Shown piece after piece: positions 9,127 through 19,351 of a stretch of DNA of 64,000 bases. This stretch comes from Acetobacter estunensis (lineage in GTDB: Bacteria > Pseudomonadota > Alphaproteobacteria > Acetobacterales > Acetobacteraceae), in contig NZ_WOTH01000004.1 of assembly GCF_011516945.1 (NCBI RefSeq), positions 1-64,000 of the forward strand, written 5' to 3'. The notes beneath the pieces are model-generated. The model saw only the letters and a program-made list of their open reading frames with translations, had not been told where the DNA came from and ran no database searches. The translations under genes were made by a program, and so were the position numbers. Positions within the stretch are counted from its first letter, which is position 1. Each line of letters starts with the position of its first letter.

Positions 9127-9513
9127 ATGGCGCGCGTCACGGTCGAAGATTGCGTCGACAAGGTACCGAACCGCTTCGAACTGGTTCTTCTGGCCGCTCA
9201 GCGGGCGCGTAATCTCGCTCGCGGCGAGGAGTTGACGGTCGATCGCGACCACGACAAGAACCCCGTCGTCGCCCTGCGTGAAATTGCGGACCAGACCGTT
9301 CCGCTCGAGTCGCTGCGCAACGATCTTGTCCGCTCGCTCGCCCGTGCGCCAGAACCTGAGCCTGCCGATGAAGAGGTTCTTGACCTCATTCCCACCGAGC
9401 AGAACATCTTCGGACTGCAGGAAAGCTCGGCCGAAGAGGAAGTGACCGATCTTTCCCCTGAGGAAATGAAGGCCGCGTTCGAGGCCGAGATGTCAGGTCG
9501 CGGCAAGCGCTGA
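9127..9513 (+). CDS. rpoZ: RNA polymerase omega subunit
   Basis: The 128-residue omega subunit stabilises RNA polymerase. The N-terminal core [30 protein letters not shown] (written here only to show the family hallmark [14 protein letters not shown]) is nearly canonical. A longer acidic C-terminal tail, usual in alphaproteobacteria, follows. The ATG at 9127 is preceded by CTGGAGG. The downstream neighbour is the (p)ppGpp synthetase/hydrolase, a pairing conserved widely in proteobacteria. Confidence 0.96.
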   Translation: MARVTVEDCVDKVPNRFELVLLAAQRARNLARGEELTVDRDHDKNPVVALREIADQTVPLESLRNDLVRSLARAPEPEPADEEVLDLIPTEQNIFGLQESSAEEEVTDLSPEEMKAAFEAEMSGRGKR

Positions 9514-9632
9514 CACTCTGAATTTGCCTCCGGGCTTTCGGGTTCGGAGCATGAATCTGGAGATGGCGTCATCCCCGTGAGCGTTCCCGTTCCGTCTCTC
9601 TTCCGCTTCTGTCTTTTGGATGGAGTGCGGTT

Positions 9633-11918
9633 GTGAGCGGCGATCAGGAACTCTTCCCGGGAGGGCGTGGCAGCCCCCTTCTTCCGCCGGTTCTGGCGCA
9701 GGATGAAGGGATGGATATTACGCCCGATCGTCTGATCCGGCGGATACAGCGATATAATCCCACTGCCGACGTGGCGCTCGTGGAACGTGCCTTTGCCGTG
9801 GCACGGGACGCGCATGAAGGTCAGCTGCGTGACGCAGGTGATCCCTACATCACGCATCCTCTGGCGGTCGCGATGATTCTGGCGCGTTTCCATATGGACG
9901 TGCCTTCCATTGCCACCGCTCTGCTCCACGACACGATCGAGGACACGGGCATTACGGTGGAGACGCTGCGCGAGCAGTTCGGTCCCACCATCGCGGAACT
10001 GGTGGACGGCGTCACCAAGCTCACCCGTCTCGAACTCCAGTCCGACCGGACGAAGCAGGCGGAAAACTTCCGCAAGCTCGTGCTGGCGATGTCGCGTGAC
10101 ATTCGCGTGCTCATCGTCAAGCTGGCGGACCGTCTGCACAACATGCGCACGCTGCATTTCGTGCAGCGCGAAGACCGTCGCCGCCGCATCGCGCGCGAGA
10201 CCATGGATATCTATGCGCCGCTGGCCGGGCGCATCGGTATGGATCGGGTCAAGACTGAGTTGCAGGGTCTTGCCTTTGCGCAACTGGAGCCGGAGGCCGA
10301 TGCCACCATCCGCGCCCGCCTGAACTATCTGCGTGGGCAGGGTGCGGACATCATTGAGGATGTCCGGCGTGAACTGATCCGTTTGTGCCATGAGGCGGAC
10401 ATCAAAGATGTCGAGGTGAAGGGGCGCGAAAAATCGCCCTATTCCATTTGGGAGAAGATGCAGCGCCGCAACGTGGCGTTCGAGCAGCTTTCCGACATCA
10501 TGGCGTTCCGCATCATCGTGGACACGCGCGAGGAGTGCTATGCCGCTCTCGGTGCGATCCATGGCGCGTTCCCCATGATCGCGGGACGGTTCAAGGATTA
10601 CATCTCCACACCAAAGGCCAACGGTTATCAGAGCCTGCACACGGGCGTGACGTTGCGCCACCCGCGCAACCAGAAGATTGAGGTGCAGATACGCACCCAC
10701 GAGATGAACGACATCGCGGAAAACGGTGTCGCGGCGCACTGGGCCTACAAGCAGATGCCCGCCGGGGATGCCGCCATCGAGGCCGCGCAGGGCATGAAAC
10801 GGCCCCGCTGGGTGCAGGATCTGCTCGAAATCCTTGAGGATTCGGCGGCGCCTGACGAGTTCCTCGAAAACACCAAGCTGGAACTTTATCAGGATCAGGT
10901 CTTCTGCTTCACGCCGAAGGGTCAACTCATTCCCCTGCCGCGTGGCGCCACGCCCATCGACTTTGCCTATGCCGTGCACAGTCAGGTCGGCGATGCCTGC
11001 GTAGGCGCGAAGGTGAACGGGCGGCTGGTGCCTCTGCGCCACGAACTCCAGAACGGCGACCAGGTCGAGATCATGACCGCGCGGGGCGGTGCGCCGTCGC
11101 CGTCATGGGAACGGTTCGTCGTCACCGGCAAGGCCCGCGCGCGCATCCGGCGCTATGTGGCGCAGCAGCAGCGGCAGGTCTCGCTCGATTCCGGCAAGGC
11201 GACGCTCGCCAAGGCTTTCCGGCAGGAAGGTGTGGACGGGTCCGAGAAAGTGCTGGAGACGCTGCTCAAGGATCTCAAGCAGGCATCGGTCGAAGACCTG
11301 TATGTGGCGGTGGGCACCGGCAATATCGGTCCGCGCGACGTCGTGCACGCGGCCTATCCAGAACTCAAGCGTACCACTCGCGGCCCGCGCATGATCCCGG
11401 GACTGGCGGCCCGTCCTCCTGTCGCCCGGCAGAAGGCGACAAGTGGCGGCAGCGCGCCACTTGTCGGGTTGGGATCGGGCATTGCAGTGCATTTCGCCGG
11501 GTGCTGCCATCCACTGCCGGGCGACAAGATCGTGGGTGTCGTAGCGACAGGTAAAGGCGTGACCATTCACGCGGCCAACTGTCAGACGCTGGAAGCCTTC
11601 GCCGCCACGCCCGAGCGGTTTCTGGATGTGGACTGGGATTATGCGGCGCTCGGCAAAGGGGGCGCATCGTCCGCTGGACCTTTCATCGGGCGGGTGACGG
11701 TGATCGCGGCCAACGAACCGTCCACGCTTGCCGCCATCACCAATGCTGTCTCCAAGCAGGACGGCTCGATCGTGAATCTCAAGATCGTACACCGGCAGCT
11801 CGATTTTATGGAAGTGCTGGTGGATGTGGAGGTGCGTGATCTCAAGCACTTGTCCAGCGTCATTGTGGGGCTGCGGTCGTCCGAGGGAATCTCGCAGGTC
11901 GAGCGGGCGCGGTCGTGA
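9633..11918 (+). CDS. spoT: Bifunctional (p)ppGpp synthetase/hydrolase (Rsh)
   Basis: The 761-residue RelA/SpoT homologue makes and degrades the stringent alarmone. Domains in order: an HD hydrolase ([12 protein letters not shown], then [11 protein letters not shown], about residues 65-110), a synthetase ([20 protein letters not shown], about 310-345), a TGS domain ([27 protein letters not shown], about 420-460), a zinc-finger-like stretch with a CCHPLPGD motif, and a C-terminal ACT domain. The intact HD residues and synthetase motif point to a single bifunctional enzyme, as in most alphaproteobacteria. The GTG start has GGAG seven bases upstream; an ATG at 9711 is an alternative. Confidence 0.95.
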   Translation: MSGDQELFPGGRGSPLLPPVLAQDEGMDITPDRLIRRIQRYNPTADVALVERAFAVARDAHEGQLRDAGDPYITHPLAVAMILARFHMDVPSIATALLHDTIEDTGITVETLREQFGPTIAELVDGVTKLTRLELQSDRTKQAENFRKLVLAMSRDIRVLIVKLADRLHNMRTLHFVQREDRRRRIARETMDIYAPLAGRIGMDRVKTELQGLAFAQLEPEADATIRARLNYLRGQGADIIEDVRRELIRLCHEADIKDVEVKGREKSPYSIWEKMQRRNVAFEQLSDIMAFRIIVDTREECYAALGAIHGAFPMIAGRFKDYISTPKANGYQSLHTGVTLRHPRNQKIEVQIRTHEMNDIAENGVAAHWAYKQMPAGDAAIEAAQGMKRPRWVQDLLEILEDSAAPDEFLENTKLELYQDQVFCFTPKGQLIPLPRGATPIDFAYAVHSQVGDACVGAKVNGRLVPLRHELQNGDQVEIMTARGGAPSPSWERFVVTGKARARIRRYVAQQQRQVSLDSGKATLAKAFRQEGVDGSEKVLETLLKDLKQASVEDLYVAVGTGNIGPRDVVHAAYPELKRTTRGPRMIPGLAARPPVARQKATSGGSAPLVGLGSGIAVHFAGCCHPLPGDKIVGVVATGKGVTIHAANCQTLEAFAATPERFLDVDWDYAALGKGGASSAGPFIGRVTVIAANEPSTLAAITNAVSKQDGSIVNLKIVHRQLDFMEVLVDVEVRDLKHLSSVIVGLRSSEGISQVERARS

Positions 11919-11931
11919 GCCGGAGCGCGGC

Positions 11932-12342
11932 ATGATTATCGGCACCGGCATGGATCTGTGCGACATGCGTCGCATCGAGCGGGCCATCGAGCGCTTTGGG
12001 GAGCGGTTTCTCCTGCGCGTCTTTACGGAAACCGAGCGCGCGCGGGCCGAGCGGAGGCATGGCGCGGCCCGCATCGGGGCCTATGCCAAGCGCTGGGCGG
12101 CCAAGGAAGCCTGCGCCAAAGCGCTGGGCACCGGCTTTGCCGCAGGCGTGTTCCATAGCACGATCGGCGTGAGCAACCGGCCTTCCGGGCAACCCGATCT
12201 CACCCTGACCGGAGGGGCCGCCGCCCGACTGGCGGATATGGTGCCGCCCGGTCATGTGGTGCACCTGCATCTCAGCCTTACGGATGATACGCCCTATGCG
12301 CTGGCACAGGTCATCATCGAGGCCGTGCCGTCCGTGGGTTGA
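11932..12342 (+). CDS. acpS: Holo-[acyl-carrier-protein] synthase
   Basis: AcpS attaches 4'-phosphopantetheine from CoA to acyl carrier protein. The 136-residue sequence starts with [16 protein letters not shown], carrying the metal-binding Asp. It contains [11 protein letters not shown] and [17 protein letters not shown] with the second metal-binding Glu, both family signatures. The ATG has GGAG upstream and starts 13 bases after the Rsh gene. The stop overlaps a TTG that opens a longer lepB frame, but the better lepB start lies further on. Confidence 0.95.
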   Translation: MIIGTGMDLCDMRRIERAIERFGERFLLRVFTETERARAERRHGAARIGAYAKRWAAKEACAKALGTGFAAGVFHSTIGVSNRPSGQPDLTLTGGAAARLADMVPPGHVVHLHLSLTDDTPYALAQVIIEAVPSVG

Positions 12343-12422
12343 CAGCGGGGCAGGCGGGCGGCTTCATCCGCCATCCCCGATGGCACCTCTTGCTGGCATA
12401 CGCGCCGACGGAGCCTGATGGG

Positions 12423-13244
12423 ATGGCGGAGATAACGGACAGAATGACGCGGATGAACGACACCACTTCAACGGAAAAGCCGCAGCGGCAGGGCGAAAGC
12501 CTCTTCCAGATGGTCCGTTCTTTCGTGAGCGTGGTGCTGCTTGTGCTGGTGGTGCGGACGTTCCTCTACGAGCCGTTCAACATTCCTTCCGGTTCCATGA
12601 TACCCACGCTTCAGGTGGGGGATTATCTGTGGGTGTCCAAATACAGCTACGGGTATTCGCGCTATTCCTTTCCGCTTTCCCCGCATCTGTTCGACGGGCG
12701 CATCTGGGGTGCCGAACCGCACCGGGGCGACGTGGCGGTGTTCCGTTTCACCAAGGACACGTCCATCGATTACGTGAAGCGCATCATCGGCCTGCCCGGC
12801 GATCATGTGCAGGTGCGTGAGGGGCAGCTCTATCTCAATGGCGCGCCGGTGCCGTGCGTCCCGCAGGGCGGTTACACGGAGGTCGATGAAAACCATCTCC
12901 AGACCGAAGGGCGCGAATGCCGGGAGACGCTTCCGGGCAGCGCGGGTGCTCCGCCGGTCACGCACGGCGTACTGCGTTTCACCAATGAGGGTATGCAGAA
13001 CGACACGCCGGAATATGTCGTGCCGCCGGGTTATTTCTTCGCCATGGGCGACAACCGGGACCACAGCGCCGACAGCCGTTTCATGGGGGAAGGCAGCGAG
13101 GATCTGGGGTTCGTGCCCATGGAGAACCTCGTCGGTCGCGCGGGGATGATCTTCTTCTCGGTGGATTCGACGCATCCCTTCTGGCAGTTCTGGACGTGGC
13201 CCACGGAGATCAGGTGGGCGCGTCTTTTCCATGTCGTGCATTGA
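12423..13244 (+). CDS. lepB: Signal peptidase I
   Basis: LepB cleaves signal peptides on the periplasmic face of the inner membrane. With the ATG at 12423 (GGAG nine bases upstream) it has 273 residues. A single transmembrane helix at about 32-47 precedes the catalytic serine Ser58 in NIPSGSMIPTL. The catalytic lysine is Lys119 in DYVKRIIGLPGD. The GDNRDHSADSR box is present near the C-terminus. A periplasmic insert contains two cysteines (GAPVPCV and GRECRE) that could form a disulfide. Later ATG codons at 12444 and 12453 are possible starts. It is part of acpS-lepB-rnc-era. Confidence 0.94.
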   Translation: MAEITDRMTRMNDTTSTEKPQRQGESLFQMVRSFVSVVLLVLVVRTFLYEPFNIPSGSMIPTLQVGDYLWVSKYSYGYSRYSFPLSPHLFDGRIWGAEPHRGDVAVFRFTKDTSIDYVKRIIGLPGDHVQVREGQLYLNGAPVPCVPQGGYTEVDENHLQTEGRECRETLPGSAGAPPVTHGVLRFTNEGMQNDTPEYVVPPGYFFAMGDNRDHSADSRFMGEGSEDLGFVPMENLVGRAGMIFFSVDSTHPFWQFWTWPTEIRWARLFHVVH

Positions 13245-13263
13245 CCGGTCGGGAGACGGAAAC

Positions 13264-13998
13264 GTGGAAACCCCGGAACTGGGCGCGCTTGAACACCGCA
13301 TTGGGCATCGCTTTGCGAAGCCGGATCTGTTGCGTGAGGCTTTGACACACCGCTCGGCTGCGCATCAGCAGGCCACATCGCGGCGCGGACGCCGCAGCGG
13401 CACCAAGGGCGAAGGTTCCAACGAGCGTCTGGAGTTCATTGGGGATCGTGTGCTCGGGCTGCTGATGGCCGAATGGCTGCTGGAGCGTTATCCGGGCGAG
13501 CAGGAAGGCGCGCTCGGATCGCGGCACGCGCACCTCGTCTCGCGCACGGCTCTGGCGGAGATCGCGCAGCGCATGGGGCTGCCGGAAGCCCTGAACGTGG
13601 CGGCGCACGAAGAGCGTATCGGCATCCGCGAGACGGCGAATGTTCTGGCCGATGCGCTGGAGGCCATTCTGGGGGCTCTCTATCTGGACGCGGGACTGGC
13701 CCCCGCGCGGGCGCTCGTGCGGAGATGGTGGGCAGATTTTATTCAGGCGCAGGCGAAGCCACCCAAAGACCCCAAGACGGGCTTGCAGGAATGGGTGCTG
13801 GCGCGGGGCATGGGGTTGCCGGTCTATGAAACGATCAGCGCCGATGGCCCCTCCCATGCGCCGCACTTCGTCATGGCCGTGAAGGCGGCCGGACTGGTGG
13901 GCGAGGGGGAAGCAGGCAACAAGCGTGCAGCGGAAAGCGCAGCGGCGGCGGATCTGCTGGCGCGCCTGATGGCACAGCGGGGAACGGGATCGAAATGA
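13264..13998 (+). CDS. rnc: Ribonuclease III
   Basis: RNase III cuts double-stranded RNA, including rRNA precursors. Starting at the GTG at 13264, which has GGAG seven bases upstream, it has 244 residues and the usual spacing to the first helix. An upstream ATG at 13231 overlaps lepB and lacks a good site. The signature NERLEFIGDRVL is at about 53-64 and the dsRNA-binding domain at about 163-240. A basic loop rich in Arg, Gly and Lys of about 18 residues between THRSA and the signature is longer than in E. coli. Its stop overlaps the era start (ATGA). Confidence 0.95.
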   Translation: METPELGALEHRIGHRFAKPDLLREALTHRSAAHQQATSRRGRRSGTKGEGSNERLEFIGDRVLGLLMAEWLLERYPGEQEGALGSRHAHLVSRTALAEIAQRMGLPEALNVAAHEERIGIRETANVLADALEAILGALYLDAGLAPARALVRRWWADFIQAQAKPPKDPKTGLQEWVLARGMGLPVYETISADGPSHAPHFVMAVKAAGLVGEGEAGNKRAAESAAAADLLARLMAQRGTGSK

Positions 13999-14891
13999 CC
14001 GAGACACGATGCGGCTTCGCGGCGCTGGTGGGCGCACCGAACGCCGGAAAATCCACGCTGCTCAACCGGATGGCGGGCGCGAAACTCTCCATCGTCAGTC
14101 CCAAGGCGCAGACGACACGCTTTCGGGTGCTGGGGATTTTGATCCGCCATCACACGCAGATCCTGATCGTGGACACGCCGGGTATTTTCCGTCCGCGCCG
14201 CAAGCTCGACCGCGCCATGGTGGCTGCCGCGTGGACCGGCTCCGATGACGCGGATGTCACGGTTCTGCTGGTGGACGCGAAAGCCGGTCTGGATGAGGCT
14301 GCGACGGCGGTGATCGACCGTCTGGCGCAGTCGAAGCGGCGTGTGTGGCTGGCTCTCAACAAGACCGATCTGGTGACGCCGCAGGCGCTTCTGCCGCTCA
14401 CCGCCGCCATTGCGGAGAAACTGCCGGTCGAGCATGTGTTCATGATCAGCGCCCGCTCGGGCAGCGGTGTGGACGATCTTCTCGACAAACTGGCCGAGAG
14501 CCTGCCTGTCGGGCCGTTCCTCTACCCTGAAGACGACATGACAGACCTGCCCGACCGTCTTTTGGCGGCGGAACTGGTGCGTGAGCAGATCTTTCTTCAG
14601 ACGCATGAGGAAGTGCCCTACGGCGCCACGGTGGAGACTGAAAGTTTTGCCGAGCGGCCCGATGGTTCCGTACGCGTCGATGTGACGATCTATGTTGGTC
14701 GCGCGAGCCACAAGGCCATCCTGATCGGGGAGAAAGGCCGGCGCATCCGCGAGATCGGACAGAAGGCGCGGCTCCAGTTGGCCCGGCTTCTGGACCGTCC
14801 CTGTCACCTGTTTCTCAACGTGAAGGAGCGGGCCGGATGGGACGAGGAGCGGGCCCGTCTGCGCGCGCTCGGGTTGGACGACAACGCCTGA
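13995..14891 (+). CDS. era: GTPase Era
   Basis: Era is a ribosome-assembly GTPase that binds the 3' end of 16S rRNA. The 298-residue protein has a G1 loop GAPNAGKST (13-21), a switch region with TTRFRVLGI, G3 as DTPG, and G4 as NKTD. A C-terminal KH domain around EKGRRIREIGQKARLQLARLL follows. It overlaps rnc by 4 bases, the usual translational coupling. It is the last gene of the acpS-lepB-rnc-era group; pyrH follows after 151 bases with no clear terminator. Confidence 0.96.
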   Translation: MTETRCGFAALVGAPNAGKSTLLNRMAGAKLSIVSPKAQTTRFRVLGILIRHHTQILIVDTPGIFRPRRKLDRAMVAAAWTGSDDADVTVLLVDAKAGLDEAATAVIDRLAQSKRRVWLALNKTDLVTPQALLPLTAAIAEKLPVEHVFMISARSGSGVDDLLDKLAESLPVGPFLYPEDDMTDLPDRLLAAELVREQIFLQTHEEVPYGATVETESFAERPDGSVRVDVTIYVGRASHKAILIGEKGRRIREIGQKARLQLARLLDRPCHLFLNVKERAGWDEERARLRALGLDDNA

Positions 14892-15042
14892 CAATTTCGC
14901 CAGCGGGACGGGGAAAGACCTGTTCCGTTCTTGTGGGATGGGGCATCGGGCGATATGAGGGGGCCTCGGACCCTGTGGGTCACGGTCCGCTTGGAGCGTG
15001 GCGGATGCGGGGCATGTCCGATCGTCCGTGCATTGAGGCAAG

Positions 15043-15780
15043 ATGAATACCACCGCTCAAGGCTCCGCCGCACCGCGCCGCGTCCTCCTGAAACTCTCCG
15101 GTGAAGCGCTGATGGGTGGCGCCCAGTATGGCGTCGATGCCCAGACGGTGGACCGCATCGCCAGCGACGTGGCCGAAGTGTTCCGCAGCGGCGTGCAGAT
15201 CGGCATCGTGGTCGGCGGCGGTAACATTTTCCGTGGCCTCACCGCTGCCGCGCGCGGCATGGACCGCGCGCAGGGCGACGCCGCCGGGATGCTGGCGACT
15301 GTCATCAACGCGCTGATGGTGCAGAACGCGCTCGAACGTCAGGACGTGCCCACGCGGGTGCTTTCGGCCATCGAGATGTCGTCCATCGCCGAGCCTTACA
15401 TCCGTCGCCGCGCCGTGCGTCACATGGAAAAAGGCCGCGTCGTAATCTGCGCCGCCGGCACGGGCAATCCCTTCTTCACGACGGATACGGCGGCGGCGCT
15501 GCGTGCGGCTGAACTGGATTGCGATCTGCTGCTCAAGGGCACACAGGTGGATGGCGTGTACAGCGCCGATCCGCGCAAGGATCCCGATGCCGTGCGTCAT
15601 GACAGACTGACTTACATGGAAGTCCTTTCGCGCGACTTGAATGTCATGGATGCGGCCGCCATCAGTCTGGCACGTGAGAATCGCTTGCCCATCGTGGTCT
15701 TCAATCTTCACGAAGATGGATCTTTCCAGCGCGTGATGCGTGGCGAAGGCCCCTATACCCGTATCGAGGAAACCGATTGA
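15043..15780 (+). CDS. pyrH: UMP kinase
   Basis: PyrH phosphorylates UMP to UDP. The 245-residue amino-acid-kinase fold shows [23 protein letters not shown], and [18 protein letters not shown], all family hallmarks. GAGG precedes the ATG. It heads the long run pyrH-frr-uppS-cdsA-dxr-rseP-bamA-ompH-lpxD-fabZ-lpxA-lpxI, which is a classic proteobacterial gene order. Confidence 0.96.
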   Translation: MNTTAQGSAAPRRVLLKLSGEALMGGAQYGVDAQTVDRIASDVAEVFRSGVQIGIVVGGGNIFRGLTAAARGMDRAQGDAAGMLATVINALMVQNALERQDVPTRVLSAIEMSSIAEPYIRRRAVRHMEKGRVVICAAGTGNPFFTTDTAAALRAAELDCDLLLKGTQVDGVYSADPRKDPDAVRHDRLTYMEVLSRDLNVMDAAAISLARENRLPIVVFNLHEDGSFQRVMRGEGPYTRIEETD

Positions 15781-15858
15781 TTCAGCGCAAGGACGCGCGC
15801 TGAGCGTTGTGATTGAACCGGAGCACCGGTTGCTTCCGGTCTGTTTGGGAGAACCGTC

Positions 15859-16422
15859 GTGGCGGAACTGAATACGCTTATCGAGGATCTGACGCGCCGC
15901 ATGGATGGTGCGCTGGACAGCCTGCGCCGGGATTTCGCCGGACTGCGTTCGGGACGTGCGAATGCCGCCCTTCTGGAGCCTGTGCGGGTCGAGGCCTATG
16001 GCGGTGAGGTGCCTCTCTCGCAGGTGGCGACGATCGCCGTGCCCGAAGCCCGTATGCTGAGCGTGCAGGTGTGGGACCGCGCGCTGGCGGCCGCCGTGGA
16101 AAAGGCCATTCGGGATTCGGGGCTCGGCCTCAATCCGGCTGGTGAAGGCCAGACGATCCGCGTGCCTATTCCGCAGTTGACCGAAGAGCGGCGCAACGAA
16201 CTCGCGAAAGCGGCAGCCCGTTATTCCGAAGGCGCGAAAGTGGCGGTGCGCGGCGTGCGGCGCGACGGCATGGACAAGACGAAAAGCTTCGAGAAAAAGG
16301 GCGATATCAGCCAGGACGATGTGAAGGTCTGGTCGGACGCCATTCAGAAGTTGACGGACCGCTACGTGAAGAGCATCGACGAAATGCTCGCGGAGAAAGA
16401 ACGCGAAATCAAGCAGGTCTGA
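15859..16422 (+). CDS. frr: Ribosome recycling factor
   Basis: RRF splits post-termination ribosomes together with EF-G. The 187-residue sequence has the conserved LRSGRANAALLEPVRVEAYG, NLNPAGEGQTIRVPIPQLTEERR-like stretch (here LNPAGEGQTIRVPIPQLT) and the C-terminal helical hairpin ending SIDEMLAEKEREI. The GTG start is preceded by GGGAGA. It lies 78 bases after pyrH; a small hairpin in that gap (AACCGG, CCGGTT) is too weak to call a terminator. Confidence 0.96.
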   Translation: MAELNTLIEDLTRRMDGALDSLRRDFAGLRSGRANAALLEPVRVEAYGGEVPLSQVATIAVPEARMLSVQVWDRALAAAVEKAIRDSGLGLNPAGEGQTIRVPIPQLTEERRNELAKAAARYSEGAKVAVRGVRRDGMDKTKSFEKKGDISQDDVKVWSDAIQKLTDRYVKSIDEMLAEKEREIKQV

Positions 16423-16429
16423 TTCCACG

Positions 16430-17194
16430 ATGCCCCTTCCTCTGGGAGCCGTAGCACAGGGTGCGGTCCCGGCCGGAACATCCACGGATGGTTCGGTGCC
16501 CCAGCATGTCGCCATCATCATGGACGGAAACGGTCGCTGGGCCGCGTCGCGCGGACTGCCGCGCATCGCGGGGCATCGGGCAGGGGCGGAGGCGGTGACG
16601 CGTTGTCTGAGGGCGGCGCGCAGGCAGGGGGTGGAGTATCTGACGCTCTACGCCTTCTCTTCCGAGAACTGGCGACGCGGCCCTGATGAAGTTGCGGATC
16701 TCACGGGTCTGCTGCGGTTCTATGTGCGGCACAAGGTGGCGGAACTTCACCGCGAGCAGGTTCGTATCCTGTTTGTGGGAGAGGTGCACCGTTTCGGGTC
16801 GGATCTGTGCGATGAATTGGCGCGGGCCGAGCAACTGACGGCTCACAATACGGGCCTCACGCTGCTTCTGGCGCTGTCCTATGGCGGTCGCAACGACATC
16901 GTGCAGGCGACGAAAGCCATCGCGCGGGCCGTTCAGCGCGGCGAACTCGATCCCGATACGATCGATGAGAACATGATGTCGCGGCACCTGCTGACGGCAG
17001 GTATTCCCGATCCCGATCTGGTGGTGCGCACCAGCGGCGAACACCGCATTTCCAATTTTCTTCTGTGGCAGAGCGCTTACGCGGAGTTCGTGTTTCTCGA
17101 TTCGCTGTGGCCGGATTTTGATGAGACGACCTTCGCGCAGGTGCTGGAAATCTACGGTCGCCGGGAACGCCGCTTCGGCGCGCGTCCGGCGTGA
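16430..17194 (+). CDS. uppS: Undecaprenyl diphosphate synthase
   Basis: This cis-prenyltransferase makes the C55 lipid carrier for peptidoglycan and other glycans. The 254-residue protein has IIMDGNGRWA (catalytic Asp32), GLPRIAGHRAGAEAV, YAFSSENWRR, and the C-terminal RTSGEHRISNFLLWQ, the family's standard motifs. It begins 8 bases after frr and its stop overlaps the cdsA GTG start, indicating coupled translation. Confidence 0.95.
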   Translation: MPLPLGAVAQGAVPAGTSTDGSVPQHVAIIMDGNGRWAASRGLPRIAGHRAGAEAVTRCLRAARRQGVEYLTLYAFSSENWRRGPDEVADLTGLLRFYVRHKVAELHREQVRILFVGEVHRFGSDLCDELARAEQLTAHNTGLTLLLALSYGGRNDIVQATKAIARAVQRGELDPDTIDENMMSRHLLTAGIPDPDLVVRTSGEHRISNFLLWQSAYAEFVFLDSLWPDFDETTFAQVLEIYGRRERRFGARPA

Positions 17195-18066
17195 GTGAAG
17201 CGTCCCGCCTGCGTTCTTCTGGATCGAACTGGAAGGATCTGCGCCCCCGGCTGATTTCGGCTGTTGTGCTGATCCTTGTGGCCGGGGGCGCCATCTGGGC
17301 CGGTGGTCCGTTTTATGAAGTGCTCATTCTTCTGGCCATGTGTGGCCTCGCTTCCGAAATGGCGGCTCTGTTTGGCCTGTCGGTGCGTTCGTGGCGTGGC
17401 GTGCTGTATCTCGGATGGGCTGTCTGTGCGGGGCTAGCCGCCTGTGCTGGACGCTGGAGCGCCATCGCGGCCTTTCCCATGACCGCTTTCCTCTTCGGGA
17501 CACCGCTTTGGCTCGGTAACGCGGCCATCGTGGCGGCGGGTTCCGCGTTGCTGTGGCTCCGGCTGCACACTCTGCCGGGGGCATGGTCGGTGGTCTTCCC
17601 CATCGCTGTGGTGGTGGCCAGCGACAGTTCGGCCTATCTGGTCGGGCGGCTTGTGGGTGGACCGAAGCTGGCGCCGCGCATCTCTCCGGGCAAGACCCGC
17701 TCCGGGGCTGTGGGCGGTCTGTGCGGGGCGATTCTGGCGGGGATGCTGGTGGCGTCGCTGGCAGGAGTGGACGGCATGATGGAGCGGACATCCTTGCTTT
17801 TGCGAAGCGGTGTCTGGGCAGCCCTGTTGGGTGTGGTGGCGCAGGCAGGCGATCTGGCGGAAAGCGCGGTCAAACGTGCAAGAGGCGTGAAGGATTCCGG
17901 CACGCTGCTGCCGGGCCATGGCGGCCTGCTGGACCGCTTCGACGCGATGCTGGCCGTGATGCCGCTTGCGGCTGTGCTGTCACTGGCGGCGCAGCCGGGG
18001 TTTGGGTTCTGGACAGTTGGGCTGGCCGATCTTGTGGAAGCGATCAGTCACGTATTCGGACAATGA
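17191..18066 (+). CDS. cdsA: Phosphatidate cytidylyltransferase
   Basis: CdsA makes CDP-diacylglycerol, the branch point of phospholipid synthesis, in the inner membrane. The 291-residue protein has about seven to eight hydrophobic helices. It carries the signature region from VVASDSSAYLVGRLVGG through PRISPGKTRSG to LPGHGGLLDRFDAML near the C-terminus. The GTG start overlaps the uppS stop by four bases. Confidence 0.94.
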   Translation: MSEASRLRSSGSNWKDLRPRLISAVVLILVAGGAIWAGGPFYEVLILLAMCGLASEMAALFGLSVRSWRGVLYLGWAVCAGLAACAGRWSAIAAFPMTAFLFGTPLWLGNAAIVAAGSALLWLRLHTLPGAWSVVFPIAVVVASDSSAYLVGRLVGGPKLAPRISPGKTRSGAVGGLCGAILAGMLVASLAGVDGMMERTSLLLRSGVWAALLGVVAQAGDLAESAVKRARGVKDSGTLLPGHGGLLDRFDAMLAVMPLAAVLSLAAQPGFGFWTVGLADLVEAISHVFGQ

Positions 18067-18135
18067 GAATGGGGGCGCAGGGACGCCTGAGATGAAGGCG
18101 TGTGTGCGGATGTTGGCAGTCAGGATGAAACAGGC

Positions 18136-19293
18136 ATGAAGACGGTTACGGTTCTGGGCAGCACGGGCAGCATCGGCTGCTCGACAGTCGATCTTCTGCA
18201 TCAGGCAGGCGAAGACGTTGCGGTGAAAGTGCTTGTGGGCGGGCGCAACGCGAAGCTGCTGGCCGAACAGGCCCGTGCTCTGCGTGCCGAACAGGCCGTG
18301 ATTGCCGATGAAAGCCTTGTCGGGGAACTGAAGGCGCTTCTGGCGGACACGGATGTGAAGGTGAGCGGTGGCCGCTCTGCCGTGATCGAAGGGGCGGCTG
18401 TGCCGGCGGACTGGACCATGGCCGCCATCACGGGTGCAGCCGGTCTTGAGCCGACGCTTGCGGCCGTGCGCAATGGGGCGACCGTGGCGCTGGCCAACAA
18501 GGAAGCGCTGGTCTGTGCAGGTGACGTGATGCTGCGCGCCATCGCGGAGGCGAAGGCGACCCTGCTGCCAGTGGATTCCGAGCACAATGCGGTCTTTCAG
18601 GCGATGGCGGATCGTCAGGAAGCACAGGTCGAGAAGATCATCCTTACGGCATCGGGCGGTCCGTTCCGCACCGCTACGCTGGAGGCGATGGAGGCCGCAA
18701 CGCCTGCGCAGGCGCTCAAGCACCCGACATGGAGCATGGGGGCCAAGATCAGTATCGATTCCGCCTCCATGTTCAACAAGGGGCTGGAGGTGATCGAAGC
18801 GGCGCGTATTTTCGATCTGCCTGAGGAGTGCATTGATGTGCTCGTGCATCCGCAATCGGTCGTGCACGGCATGGTGCAATACACCGATGGCAGCCTGATC
18901 GCGCAGATGGGTTCGGCGGACATGCGCATTCCCATCGCGCACTGTCTGGCATGGCCCGAGCGGATGCCCACCACGTCGCCGCGTCTGGATCTGGCGCAGT
19001 TCGGCACGCTGGTGTTCGAAAAACCCGATCTCGCGCGGTTCCCGGCTCTCCGCCTCGCGCGGCAGGCGCTGCGGGAAGGCGGTGCTGCCTCCACTATTCT
19101 CTCGGCGGCCAACGAGATTGCGGTCGAGGCCTTTCTGAACAACCGGATCGGATTTCTGGATATTCCGCGCATCGTCGAGAACGCGATGGACACGCTGGGC
19201 GCGCCGGTCATTGAGGATCTGGCCGCCGTGCTGCATTGGGACGCGGAGGCGCGTCGTGTGGCGCGTGAAGGGATTGTCAGGAAGGCGGCCTGA
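18136..19293 (+). CDS. dxr: 1-deoxy-D-xylulose 5-phosphate reductoisomerase
   Basis: Dxr performs the second step of the MEP isoprenoid pathway, converting DXP to MEP with NADPH. The 385-residue protein starts with VTVLGSTGSIGCSTVDL (nucleotide-binding motif at 7-14). It has ALANKEALVCAGD, LPVDSEHNAVFQ with metal-binding residues, LTASGGPFR, and KHPTWSMGAKISIDSA. Its product feeds uppS just upstream. An in-frame GTG at 18100 would add 12 residues; the ATG fits the family N-terminus better. Confidence 0.95.
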   Translation: MKTVTVLGSTGSIGCSTVDLLHQAGEDVAVKVLVGGRNAKLLAEQARALRAEQAVIADESLVGELKALLADTDVKVSGGRSAVIEGAAVPADWTMAAITGAAGLEPTLAAVRNGATVALANKEALVCAGDVMLRAIAEAKATLLPVDSEHNAVFQAMADRQEAQVEKIILTASGGPFRTATLEAMEAATPAQALKHPTWSMGAKISIDSASMFNKGLEVIEAARIFDLPEECIDVLVHPQSVVHGMVQYTDGSLIAQMGSADMRIPIAHCLAWPERMPTTSPRLDLAQFGTLVFEKPDLARFPALRLARQALREGGAASTILSAANEIAVEAFLNNRIGFLDIPRIVENAMDTLGAPVIEDLAAVLHWDAEARRVAREGIVRKAA

Positions 19294-19351
19294 CGCCAAA
19301 GGCCTGACGTGTCTATATGTAAAGCGGGCGTGAAGTGAGGAGAACCCGGCC

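Noticed and set aside
9198-11042. A 614-codon minus-strand frame opposite rpoZ and the Rsh gene
   Set aside because: The translation is His- and Arg-rich without domains, and both genes on the other strand are unambiguous.
15781-15858. A short palindrome AACCGG...CCGGTT between pyrH and frr
   Set aside because: The stem is only six base pairs with no T run, and the operon continues in the same direction, so it is not called a terminator.
14980-16566. A 528-codon minus-strand frame opposite pyrH, frr and the start of uppS
   Set aside because: It crosses three well-supported genes and has no recognisable motif.
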